Part shown: positions 35,674 to 43,352 of the stretch, in pieces | How positions within the stretch are numbered: position 1 is the stretch's first letter | Layout of the letters: each line of letters begins with the position of its first letter | Assembly: GCA_042701975.1 (NCBI GenBank) | Contig: CP170561.1 | Location: 4,650,001 to 4,714,000, forward strand | DNA length: 64,000 nt | Direction: 5' to 3' | From: JAFALK01 sp042701975 | GTDB lineage: Bacteria; Pseudomonadota; Gammaproteobacteria; Burkholderiales; Burkholderiaceae_C | The notes under the pieces: generated by a model | Database searches by the model: none | What the model saw: the letters and a program-made list of their open reading frames with translations, nothing else | What the model was told of the DNA's origin: nothing | Position numbers and translations under genes: made by a program

Positions 35674-35696
35674 GCACTCACGCAGACACTTCTGCG

Positions 35697-37436
35697 ATGA
35701 ATGCTCGCCTCGAATTGCCGGTCCAGACCGGCGCCCAAGTCCTGCTGGACACCCTTGCCGATCTCGGCGTGGACACCGTCTTCGGCTATCCCGGCGGCGC
35801 CGTGCTGCCGATCTACGACGCGCTGCATGGTGAGCGGCGCATCCGCCACATCCTCGTCCGCCACGAGCAGGCCGCTGTCCACGCAGCACAGGGTTATGCG
35901 CGCAGCACCGGCCGCGTCGGTGTGGTCCTCGTGACCTCGGGGCCAGGTATGAGCAACACCACGACCGGCCTGCTCGACGCGCTGTCCGATTCCATCCCCA
36001 TCCTCTGCATCAGCGGCCAGGTGGCCAGCACGGCCATCGGCACCGACGCCTTCCAGGAATGCGATGCGCTGGGCATCAGCCGCTCGGTGACGAAGTGGAA
36101 CGCCCAGATCCGCGATGCCGGCCAGGTCGAAGCGCTGGTTCGACAAGCGCACGAGATCGCGAGCAACGGCCGACCCGGTCCGGTGTTGCTGGACTTTCCG
36201 AAGGACCTGCAGCAGCAAGCCGCGCCGCAGACTCCGCTGCGCGGCCACTTCCGCCGCGCCAACAAGCCGCGCGGCGTCGGCGAAGTCCAGCGCATGGCCC
36301 GCGCCGCCCAATGGATCGCCGAGGCGCGGCGGCCGGTGTTCTACGGCGGTGGCGGCCTGATCAACGCCGGCCCGCGCGCCTGCCAAAGCTTTGCCGACAT
36401 CGTGCGGCTTTGCCAAGCACCGTGCACGCTCACGCTGATGGGCCTGGGTGCTTTCCCGGCCTCGGCGGATGAATGGCTGGGCATGCCCGGCATGCACGGC
36501 ACGCTGGAGGCGAACCTGGCGCTGCATCACGCGGACCTGATCGTCTGCGTCGGCGCGCGCTTTGACGATCGCGTCACCGGCCGGCTCGACAGCTTTGCGC
36601 CCCATGCGCGCGTCATCCATTTCGACGTCGACCCGGCCTCCATCCACAAGGTGGTGAAGGCCGATCTGCCTTTCGTCGGCGATGCGGCGGAGCTGCTCGA
36701 AAGCTTGCACGAAGCGCTGGGCGCACAGACGCTCCAGCCTGCCCGCCTCACGGACTGGTGGCAGCAGATCGGCGCCTGGCGGCAGGAGGACAGCTTGAGC
36801 TTCGACGACCACGGGCCGGACATCGCCCCGCAGGCGCTGATGCGCACGCTCAACGAACAGCTGCGGGGCCGCGATGCCATCGTCTCGACCGACGTGGGCC
36901 AGCACCAGATGTGGGCCGCCCAGCACCTGGGCTTTGAGCGGCCGATGCGCTGGCTGACCTCCGGCGGCGCGGGCACCATGGGTTACGGCCTGCCTGCCGC
37001 CATCGGCGCGCAGATCGCGCATCCGGACAGATCAGTCGTCTGCGTCAGCGGCGATGCCTCGGTGCTGATGAACATTCAAGAACTGGCCACAGCGCGCCAG
37101 CACCGCACACCGGTCAAGCTGGTGCTGTGCAACAACGCGCACATGGGCATGGTGAGGCAGTGGCAGGAGCTGATCCATGGCGAGCGCTACAGCCACAGCT
37201 ACAACGCCTGCATGCCGGACTTCGTGGCCGTGGCGCGCGGCTTCGGCTGGCAGGCGGCGCGGGTGGAGCGGCGCGACGAACTCGAAGGCGCATTGGCGCA
37301 ATGCCTCGCAGCCGAAGGGCCGTACTTCCTCGACGTGCGCGTCAGGCCAGAGGAGAACTGCTTTCCGATGATTCCAGCGGGCTGCGGGCATCAGGAGGTG
37401 ATGCTGCGACCTGCAGCCGCCCCTCGCCAGCCTTGA
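35697..37436 (+). CDS. Acetolactate synthase catalytic subunit (orphan)
   Basis: A 579-residue thiamine-diphosphate enzyme that condenses two pyruvates, or pyruvate and 2-oxobutyrate, in branched-chain amino-acid synthesis. Seen motifs: VFGYPGGAVLPIYDAL, catalytic Glu57 in RHEQAAVHAAQGYAR, the FAD-region RFDDRVTG, the ThDP motif GDASVLMNIQELATA...NNAHMGMVRQWQE; the last segment is diagnostic for acetohydroxyacid synthase. The C-terminal segment FLDVRVRPEENCFPMIPAG is complete. No small regulatory subunit (ilvN/ilvH) lies next to it, so it is an orphan catalytic gene. The last 95 bp overlap, antisense, the end of the GGDEF-EAL gene. Confidence 0.93.
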   Translation: MNARLELPVQTGAQVLLDTLADLGVDTVFGYPGGAVLPIYDALHGERRIRHILVRHEQAAVHAAQGYARSTGRVGVVLVTSGPGMSNTTTGLLDALSDSIPILCISGQVASTAIGTDAFQECDALGISRSVTKWNAQIRDAGQVEALVRQAHEIASNGRPGPVLLDFPKDLQQQAAPQTPLRGHFRRANKPRGVGEVQRMARAAQWIAEARRPVFYGGGGLINAGPRACQSFADIVRLCQAPCTLTLMGLGAFPASADEWLGMPGMHGTLEANLALHHADLIVCVGARFDDRVTGRLDSFAPHARVIHFDVDPASIHKVVKADLPFVGDAAELLESLHEALGAQTLQPARLTDWWQQIGAWRQEDSLSFDDHGPDIAPQALMRTLNEQLRGRDAIVSTDVGQHQMWAAQHLGFERPMRWLTSGGAGTMGYGLPAAIGAQIAHPDRSVVCVSGDASVLMNIQELATARQHRTPVKLVLCNNAHMGMVRQWQELIHGERYSHSYNACMPDFVAVARGFGWQAARVERRDELEGALAQCLAAEGPYFLDVRVRPEENCFPMIPAGCGHQEVMLRPAAAPRQP

Positions 37437-39342
37437 CCTTGTTGACGAAGTCCTGCCAGGGCGCGGGCCGCGCCAGCAGATAGCCCTGTCCGCAGTTGCA
37501 GCCGAGTTGCTGCAGCAGGGCCAACTGCTGTGAAGTCTCGATGCCCTCGGCCACGGTCTTGAGGCCCAGGCTGTGGGCCATGGTGATGATGGCGCGCACG
37601 ATGCTGTTCCTCTGCTCGTCCTCGCCGAGTCGGCGCACGAAGGACTGATCGATCTTCAGCACCTCCACCTTGAAGTCCTGCAAATAGGCCAGGTTGGAAT
37701 AGCCGGTGCCAAAGTCGTCCACGGCCACGCGCACGCCCATCGCCTTGAGATCAGCCATGCAGTGCAGGAAGCGTTCGTTGCTGTGCACCAGCTGCGATTC
37801 GGTGATCTCCAGCTCAAGCAGCCGCGCATCCAGGCCATGCGTGGCCAGCGCCTCCTCGATCACCGTCACGATCTCCCCGCTGCGGAACTGCACGGGCGAG
37901 AGATTGATGGCCACGCCGATGCCACCCAGACCCGCGCGGTGCCAGGCCACGGCGCTGCGGCAGGCTTCGCGGATCACCCATTCGCCGATCTCCACGATCA
38001 GGCCCGAGGACTCGGCCAGCGGAATGAACTCGGCCGGCGAGATCGATCCGCGTGCGGGATGCTGCCAGCGCAGCAGCGCCTCGGCGTGGACGACCTGCCC
38101 GGTCCGCAGATCGACGATGGGCTGGAAGTGCAGCAGCAGCTCGCCGCGCGCGATGGCGCCGCGCAGCTCGTGGATCAGCCACAGGCTCTCGCGCGCCGAG
38201 TCGTTCATCGTCGCGTCGAAGAAGCGGATCGAGTTGCGCCCCGCGGCCTTGGCGTCGTACATGGCCAGGTCGGCCTTGCGCACCAGGGTCTCGTAGTCGT
38301 CGCCATCGTTGGGGAAGAGCGCCACGCCGATCGAGCAGGTCACCGTCAGCTCATGGCCGTGGGCGTTGATGCAGCCCTGCAGGTGGTCGAGCACCTTCTC
38401 GATCACGTGCAGCGCGCCTTCCGCCGCGTCGAGCCCGCCAAGGCCGAGGATGAACTCGTCCCCGCCGAAGCGCGCCACCACGTCGCCACCGCGCACCGCG
38501 CCCTTGAGCCGCGCGCTGGTCTGGCGGATGAACTCGTCGCCCGCGCCATGGCCGAGGTTGTCGTTGATGAGCTTGAAGTTGTCGAGGTCGACGAAGGCCA
38601 CGGCCACGCTGTTGCGGTCGCGCCGCGCCTGCGCCATCAGCTGTTCGATCTGCAGCCGGCCGTGCGTGCGGTTGGGCAGGCCGGTGAGGCCGTCATGCGC
38701 GGACAGGTGCAGCGCCTGCTGCTCCGAGGCCCGCGTGATCTCCATCTGTGATGCCAGCCGCGCCAGCGCGATGCGCAAGTCGTTCAACACCAGCCAGGAG
38801 GCCACGGAAGCGGCCAGCAGGGCGATCGTGATGGTCTGCCAGGCGTCCCAGGTGGCGGTCGTCGGCGCATCGACGCGCCAGCCATAGTGCGTGGCCACGG
38901 CAACGGCCAGCACATAGAGCAACATGGCCGCGGTGAGCAGCAGGAACTGCGCGGTCGTGATCAGCAGCTCGGCCATCAGCAGCAGCACCGGGAAGACAAG
39001 CATGCCTTCGTCGTGCAGGCCGTTGCTGACCCAGATGACTGCACCAAGGATGCCCGCGCTGCCGAAGAGCAGCGCCAAGCCGCCGGCCTCGGGCCGACGC
39101 AGGCGGCCGATGAACCAGCTCGCCACCGGCACCGCGACGCCAGCCAGCATCAGCAGCAGCATCACGCCGCTCGTCTCTTCGAAGAAGCTGAGCAGCGAGA
39201 TCAGGAAGGCCGCGGCAATGAGCGCGGCCAGCTGCGTGAGCCGGCGCATCCGCAGCACGGGCGCCTGCACGAGCTCGGCGCTGGCGGCACGCTCGTCCAG
39301 GCCCAAGTTCAAGCGCTTGTGCAGTGAGGTCAGGATCGACAT
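37342..39342 (-). CDS. Diguanylate cyclase/phosphodiesterase (GGDEF-EAL), membrane
   Basis: A 666-residue protein. Five or six N-terminal membrane segments fall at about residues 30-190. The GGDEF domain has the intact active site FGGDEF near residue 290 and an upstream inhibitory RGGD (I-site). The EAL domain, about 400-640, has HAEALLRW, EITESQL, VDDFGTGYSN, IDQSFV and EGIET, so both activities could be functional. Such proteins control cyclic-di-GMP and hence motility and biofilm; the sensory input is the membrane region. The C-terminal tail from about residue 640, rich in Ser/Pro, is encoded opposite the end of the acetolactate synthase gene. Confidence 0.95.
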   Translation of the reverse strand: MSILTSLHKRLNLGLDERAASAELVQAPVLRMRRLTQLAALIAAAFLISLLSFFEETSGVMLLLMLAGVAVPVASWFIGRLRRPEAGGLALLFGSAGILGAVIWVSNGLHDEGMLVFPVLLLMAELLITTAQFLLLTAAMLLYVLAVAVATHYGWRVDAPTTATWDAWQTITIALLAASVASWLVLNDLRIALARLASQMEITRASEQQALHLSAHDGLTGLPNRTHGRLQIEQLMAQARRDRNSVAVAFVDLDNFKLINDNLGHGAGDEFIRQTSARLKGAVRGGDVVARFGGDEFILGLGGLDAAEGALHVIEKVLDHLQGCINAHGHELTVTCSIGVALFPNDGDDYETLVRKADLAMYDAKAAGRNSIRFFDATMNDSARESLWLIHELRGAIARGELLLHFQPIVDLRTGQVVHAEALLRWQHPARGSISPAEFIPLAESSGLIVEIGEWVIREACRSAVAWHRAGLGGIGVAINLSPVQFRSGEIVTVIEEALATHGLDARLLELEITESQLVHSNERFLHCMADLKAMGVRVAVDDFGTGYSNLAYLQDFKVEVLKIDQSFVRRLGEDEQRNSIVRAIITMAHSLGLKTVAEGIETSQQLALLQQLGCNCGQGYLLARPAPWQDFVNKVKAGEGRLQVAASPPDARSPLESSESSSPLA

Positions 39343-39391
39343 GGCCTGCCAGCCCTCCCGTGGCACCCCGATCCGGGCATCCTAAGACTTC

Positions 39392-39871
39392 CTAGCCCCG
39401 GATGGCAGCCTCGATCTTCGCCACGTCGATCTTGATCATGTCCATCATGGCCGTGAAGGCACGCTTGGCGGCGGCGGGATCGGGGTTGCTCAGCGCATCA
39501 CTCAGCACGCGCGGCGTGATCTGCCAGTTCAGGCCCCACTTGTCCTTGCACCAGCCACAGGCGCTGGTGCTGCCGCCGTTGCCCACGATGGCATCCCAGT
39601 AGCGGTCGGTCTCGGCCTGATCGTCGGTGGCGATCTGAAAGGAGAAGGCCTCGTTGTGCTTGAACATTGGGCCGCCGTTGAGACCCAGGCAGGGAACGCC
39701 GCAGACGGTGAACTCCACCGTCAGCACGTCGCCGGCCTTGCCGTTGGGATAGTCGCTGGGCGCCTTGATGACGGCGGTCACGGCGCTGTCCGGAAAGGTC
39801 TTGGCGTAAAACTCGGCCGCCTCCAGCGCCGTGCCGTCGTACCAGAGGCAGATGGTGTTCTTGGGCTTCAT
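39392..39871 (-). CDS. VOC family protein (PhnB-like)
   Basis: A 159-residue protein of the vicinal-oxygen-chelate fold, PhnB/'3-demethylubiquinone-9 3-methyltransferase' subgroup. The start KPKNTICLWYDGTALEAAEFYAKTFPDS and the block VEFTVCGVPCLGLNGGPMFKHNEAFSFQI...GWCKDKWGLNWQI are characteristic. The biochemical activity of this subgroup is not established. It stands alone between two minus-strand genes, and a GC-rich inverted repeat TGGGTCC...GGACCCA lies just upstream (39893-39911) without a U-tract. Confidence 0.9.
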   Translation of the reverse strand: MKPKNTICLWYDGTALEAAEFYAKTFPDSAVTAVIKAPSDYPNGKAGDVLTVEFTVCGVPCLGLNGGPMFKHNEAFSFQIATDDQAETDRYWDAIVGNGGSTSACGWCKDKWGLNWQITPRVLSDALSNPDPAAAKRAFTAMMDMIKIDVAKIEAAIRG

Positions 39872-39959
39872 CGCGGGTCTCCTCGTTGGGTCCAGGGTGG
39901 ACCCATGCTACGCGGGACGGCAGCGCTTCAGCCAGTCGGAGAACGCCGCATTCGCATGA

Positions 39960-41090
39960 TCAGCGGCGCAGCCGCGAAGGCGAAAGCTGCCCTGCCTCGA
40001 TACCGAGGTCCAGCAGATCCACCGGCAGCGCTTGCCCCAGCGCCAGCGCCGCGGCGGCACGGCCCATGGCCGGTGAGGTCTGGATGCCGTAGCCGCCCTG
40101 CCCCGCGCACCAGAAGAAGCCGGGCGCGCCGGGCTCGAAGCCGAGCACGGGCGTGCGGTCCGGGCTGAACACGCGCAGGCCGGCCCACTGGTGGCGCACG
40201 TGGCGCACCGGGCGGCCGGTCAGGGTCTCGAAGCGGTCCACCGCAATCGCCACGTCCAACTCCTCGGGCTGGGCATCGCAGGGCGGGCTCGGCGTTTCAT
40301 CGGCGGCAGACACCAGCAGCAGGCCCGCATCGGGCTTGAAGTACTGGCTCTCATCCACAGCAATGACGGCCGGCCATGAGCTGGCATCCAGGCCCCCGGG
40401 CACGTCGACCAGCACGGCCGTGCGCCGCAGCGGCTGCAGGCCCAGCGGCGCGACACCGGCCATCGCGGCGACTTCGTCCGCCCAGGCGCCCGCCGCGTTG
40501 ACGATCAGCGGCGCGCGGAAATCACCCTGCGCCGTGTGCGCGATCCAGTGCTGCCCCTCGCGTTCGAGCGCGAGCAGCGGCGCGTTCAGCTGCAATTGCG
40601 CACCGTTGGCCCGCGCCTGGCGCAGGAAGCCCTGGTGGGCCAGGTCCACCTCGATGTCGGCCGAGCCCGGATCGAGCAACGCGCCGGCCACGCGTTCGCG
40701 CTGGAGGATGGGCACGCGGGCCACCACCTCGTCGGCACTCATGCGGTGCGTGAACTGACGGATGTCGGCATCCGCGGCAAAGGCTTCCGCCTCGGGCTCC
40801 TGGCCGGCGCCGACGAGAAAGAGCGTCTCGCGCAGACGCAGCAGCGCGTGTTCGCGCGGCGCCTGGAAGTAGGCCAGGCTAGCCCGCGTGAGCGCGCGCA
40901 CCACCGCGTTGCCATAGAGCGCCGAATACAGCGCCGCCGAGCGCCCGGTGGAGTGGTAGCCCGGCTGCGATTCGGTCTCGAGGATCACCACCTCGCCATG
41001 CGCCGACAGCGCCGCCGCCGCCGAGGCACCCGCCATGCCGGCGCCGATCACGAGACAGTCCACGGTTCTACAGGTCGTCTTGTCGGTCAC
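39960..41090 (-). CDS. FAD-dependent D-amino-acid oxidase-like oxidoreductase
   Basis: A 376-residue DAO-fold flavoenzyme. The N-terminal FAD-binding motif is VIGAGMAGASAAAALSAHG. The downstream text QPGYHSTGRSAALYSALYGNAVVRALTRAS is typical of the glycine/D-amino-acid oxidase (DadA-like) group of Proteobacteria, and the C-terminal FAD contact region is GFFWCAGQGGYGIQTSPAMG. It probably deaminates an amino acid to a 2-oxo acid. The GTG at 41090 was chosen; a GTG at 41150 would include the adjacent operator palindrome in the coding sequence and is less likely. It faces a peptide transporter gene across this operator. Confidence 0.82.
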   Translation of the reverse strand: MTDKTTCRTVDCLVIGAGMAGASAAAALSAHGEVVILETESQPGYHSTGRSAALYSALYGNAVVRALTRASLAYFQAPREHALLRLRETLFLVGAGQEPEAEAFAADADIRQFTHRMSADEVVARVPILQRERVAGALLDPGSADIEVDLAHQGFLRQARANGAQLQLNAPLLALEREGQHWIAHTAQGDFRAPLIVNAAGAWADEVAAMAGVAPLGLQPLRRTAVLVDVPGGLDASSWPAVIAVDESQYFKPDAGLLLVSAADETPSPPCDAQPEELDVAIAVDRFETLTGRPVRHVRHQWAGLRVFSPDRTPVLGFEPGAPGFFWCAGQGGYGIQTSPAMGRAAAALALGQALPVDLLDLGIEAGQLSPSRLRR

Positions 41091-41112
41091 GATCAGGGCT
41101 CGTTTTCCAGTA

Positions 41113-41131
41113 ATTTTCCAATTTGGAAAAT
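41113..41131. promoter_or_regulatory. Operator palindrome, site 1 (flavoenzyme/transporter)
   Basis: ATTTTCCAATTTGGAAAAT, a perfect 9+1+9 palindrome in the gap between the divergent flavoenzyme and transporter genes. A further half-site TTTTCCAG lies just beside it (41103-41110). The same core occurs before the TonB receptor at 43302-43316. Confidence 0.75.
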
Positions 41132-41176
41132 CAATGTACCATCTGGACACTCATCGAGCAATCCTGTGGAGAACCC

Positions 41177-42469
41177 GTGATTCCAAGCCCAACGCTGGCC
41201 TCTGCGCCGACGTCTACGCCGGCCGGCGCCGCCACCTTCTTCGGCCAGCCGCGCGGCCTGGTCGTGCTCTTCCTGACCGAGATGTGGGAGAAGTTCTCCT
41301 TCTTCGGCATGCGGGCCCTGCAGGTCTATTACATGATCAAGCAGCTGCATTTTTCGCAGGCGGATGCGTCGATGGTCTATGGGCTCTATGCCGGCGGCGT
41401 CTACCTCACGCCCATCGTCGGTGGCTACGTGGCCGACCGCTGGCTGGGCCGCAAGCGCGCCATCCTGATCGGCGGCGGGCTGATGGCGCTGGGGCATTTC
41501 ACACTGACCTCAGAAGCGCTGTTCTTTCCCGCGCTGGTGCTGATCGCACTGGGCAACGGGCTCTTCCTGCCCAGCCTGCCGAGCCAGGTCGGCGACCTCT
41601 ACGCGCTCGACGATCCGCGCCGTGGCGGCGCCTACAACATCTACTACATGGGCGTGAACCTCGGGGCGCTGCTGGGCGTGCTGGGCTGCGGCGTGCTGGG
41701 CGAAACCTACGGCTGGCACGCGGGCTTCGGCGCCGCCGGCGTGGGGATGTGCATTGGCCTGCTCGTCTATGCGCTAAACGGCCGGCATCTGCCGCCAGAC
41801 CGACCGGGGGTCGCAGCTGTCGTGACTGAGGCGACGAACGCCGATGCACCCAAGCGCAGCCTGCTGCCGCTGCTCTTCGTGGCGCTGGCCGTGGTGGTCT
41901 TCCGCAGCGCCTACGAGCAAAGCGGCAACACCTACGCCGTCTGGGCCGATGCCCGCGTCGATCGCCATCTGTTCGGCTGGCTCGTCCCCGCGAGCTGGCT
42001 GCAGGCGCTGAACCCGCTGTTCGTCTTCGCGTTCACGCCCTTCCTGGTGGCGGCCTGGCGCCGCGCTGCGCTGCGCGGGCGCGAGCCTACGTCGATCAGC
42101 AAGATGGCGCTCGGCGCGGCCGGCGTGGCCCTCTCGTTTGCGCTCCTCGCCGCACTGGCCACGGGCACGCAGCCGGTGGCGATGCTGTGGATGATCGTCT
42201 TCTTCGCGCTCTACACGCTGGGCGAGCTCTACATCCTGCCGGTCGGCCTCGGGCTGTTTGCGCGGCTGGCGCCGGCGGGCATGGGCGCCACGGTCATCGC
42301 AGCCTGGTTCCTGGCGTCCTTCGGCGGCAACCTGCTCTCGGGCGTGGTCGGCCGCGCCTACGAGGCGATGGGGCCAAGCAGCTTCTTCGGGCTGCTCGCC
42401 GCGATTGCCGGCGCTGCGGCTGTGGCGCTGCTGGCGCTGGGACCGATGGTCCGCCGCATCGATCGCTGA
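41177..42469 (+). CDS. POT/PTR2-family peptide transporter
   Basis: A 430-residue inner-membrane protein of the proton-dependent oligopeptide transporter family, part of the major facilitator superfamily. Typical motifs: EMWEKFSFFGMRALQVYYMIK in TM1, YLTPIVGGYVADRWLGRKRAILIGG (MFS motif A region) and GNGLFLPSLPSQVGDLY. These transporters import di- and tripeptides with protons; MlrD of microcystin degraders belongs to the same family. The GTG at 41177 has GGAG 5 nt upstream and was preferred over an upstream TTG at 41123, which lies inside the operator. Unlike most POT proteins (480-500 residues) it is short. Confidence 0.88.
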   Translation: MIPSPTLASAPTSTPAGAATFFGQPRGLVVLFLTEMWEKFSFFGMRALQVYYMIKQLHFSQADASMVYGLYAGGVYLTPIVGGYVADRWLGRKRAILIGGGLMALGHFTLTSEALFFPALVLIALGNGLFLPSLPSQVGDLYALDDPRRGGAYNIYYMGVNLGALLGVLGCGVLGETYGWHAGFGAAGVGMCIGLLVYALNGRHLPPDRPGVAAVVTEATNADAPKRSLLPLLFVALAVVVFRSAYEQSGNTYAVWADARVDRHLFGWLVPASWLQALNPLFVFAFTPFLVAAWRRAALRGREPTSISKMALGAAGVALSFALLAALATGTQPVAMLWMIVFFALYTLGELYILPVGLGLFARLAPAGMGATVIAAWFLASFGGNLLSGVVGRAYEAMGPSSFFGLLAAIAGAAAVALLALGPMVRRIDR

Positions 42470-43195
42470 TCAGCGCCTGGCGCTTGCCTTCGGCTTGGTC
42501 TTGACGGCCGGGCGCTTCGCCTTCACCGGCGCCGCCACGGCGGGCGGTTCCACCCGCCGCTGCGAGGCCTCGAGAAACGGCTGCGCCAGCGTCTCCGCCT
42601 GGTTGCCGCGCGGCGCACAGGTGGCGACGAGACGGCAAGGGCCGTCCGCCGCCTTCAGGTAGGCGTGCCCCATCTCGCTGTCGAAGTAGATCGAATCGCC
42701 GGCCTTGAGCACGACGGGCGCGTAGAGGTCGGTGTGGAAGGCGACCTCGCCCTCCAGGATGTAGGCAAACTCTTCGCCGGGATGACGGATCAGGTCGCCG
42801 AACTCGGCCTTGAACTCGTCGATCGAGCGCGCCTTCACCTCGACCACGATCGGGGTGAAGCGCTTGCTGAGCAGCTCGGAAGCCAGGTAGACCTGGGCAT
42901 AACTCTGCGTCTCGACGGGCTGGCCCTCACCGGCCCGGTGCACCACGCGCCGCCCCGAGCCGCCGGGCACGGGCTGGGTGCCGGGCGCGCCGCTGAGCAG
43001 CTCGGCCATGTCCACGCCGAGGCCGCGGCTCAGCAGCATCAGCTTGTCATAGGAGAGGGAGACGTTGCCCTTTTCCAGTTTGGACAAAGTGGAAACCGCC
43101 AGCCCGGTTCGCTCGCTCAGATCGCTGAGAGTCAGACCCAGGCGCTTGCGCACGCTGCGGATGTGGTCACCAGGGTTGCCGTGGGAAGTAGCCAT
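42470..43195 (-). CDS. XRE-family regulator with C-terminal cupin domain
   Basis: A 241-residue regulator. The helix-turn-helix (about 10-65: IRSVRKRLGLTLSDLSERTGLAVSTLSKLEKGNVSLSYDKLMLLSRGL) is followed by a cupin sensor (about 145-215: IRHPGEEFAYILEGEVAFHTDLYAPVVLKAGDSIYFDSEMGHAY) and a basic tail. XRE-cupin regulators commonly control amino-acid, polyamine or peptide catabolism. It begins directly after the transporter gene stop (convergent) and is divergent from the TonB receptor gene, whose upstream region contains the shared operator. This makes it the natural candidate to bind TTTCCAA-N-TTGGAAA; binding is inferred. No ribosome site is evident on its strand. Confidence 0.92.
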   Translation of the reverse strand: MATSHGNPGDHIRSVRKRLGLTLSDLSERTGLAVSTLSKLEKGNVSLSYDKLMLLSRGLGVDMAELLSGAPGTQPVPGGSGRRVVHRAGEGQPVETQSYAQVYLASELLSKRFTPIVVEVKARSIDEFKAEFGDLIRHPGEEFAYILEGEVAFHTDLYAPVVLKAGDSIYFDSEMGHAYLKAADGPCRLVATCAPRGNQAETLAQPFLEASQRRVEPPAVAAPVKAKRPAVKTKPKASARR

Positions 43196-43301
43196 AGGAG
43201 GTGAAGGGTTTCGCGGCCGATCATAGGGCAGGACGGCGATGGCCGTGGCATTCGCTGCCCCGTGACGAATTTCATTCAGGTTTACACCGATGGGAAATAT
43301 T

Positions 43302-43316
43302 TTTCCAAATTGGAAA
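43302..43316. promoter_or_regulatory. Operator palindrome, site 2 (TonB receptor)
   Basis: TTTCCAAATTGGAAA, a perfect 7+1+7 palindrome 36 bp before the TonB receptor ATG and 106 bp before the XRE-cupin start. It shares the TTTCCAA-N-TTGGAAA core with site 1, and also has an extra half-site on its left (GGGAAAT at 43293-43299). Confidence 0.75.
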
Positions 43317-43352
43317 CTCCATCCCATTCCACACACACCTGGAGAATTGCAC

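Noticed and set aside
39893..39911. Inverted repeat TGGGTCC/GGACCCA as a terminator of the flavoenzyme gene
   Set aside because: Stem is good but there is no U-tract in either direction.
43068..43092. A TTTTCCAGTTTGGAC sequence similar to the shared operator, inside the XRE-cupin gene
   Set aside because: It encodes the conserved SKLEKG of the helix-turn-helix, so the resemblance is explained by codons, and the palindrome is imperfect.
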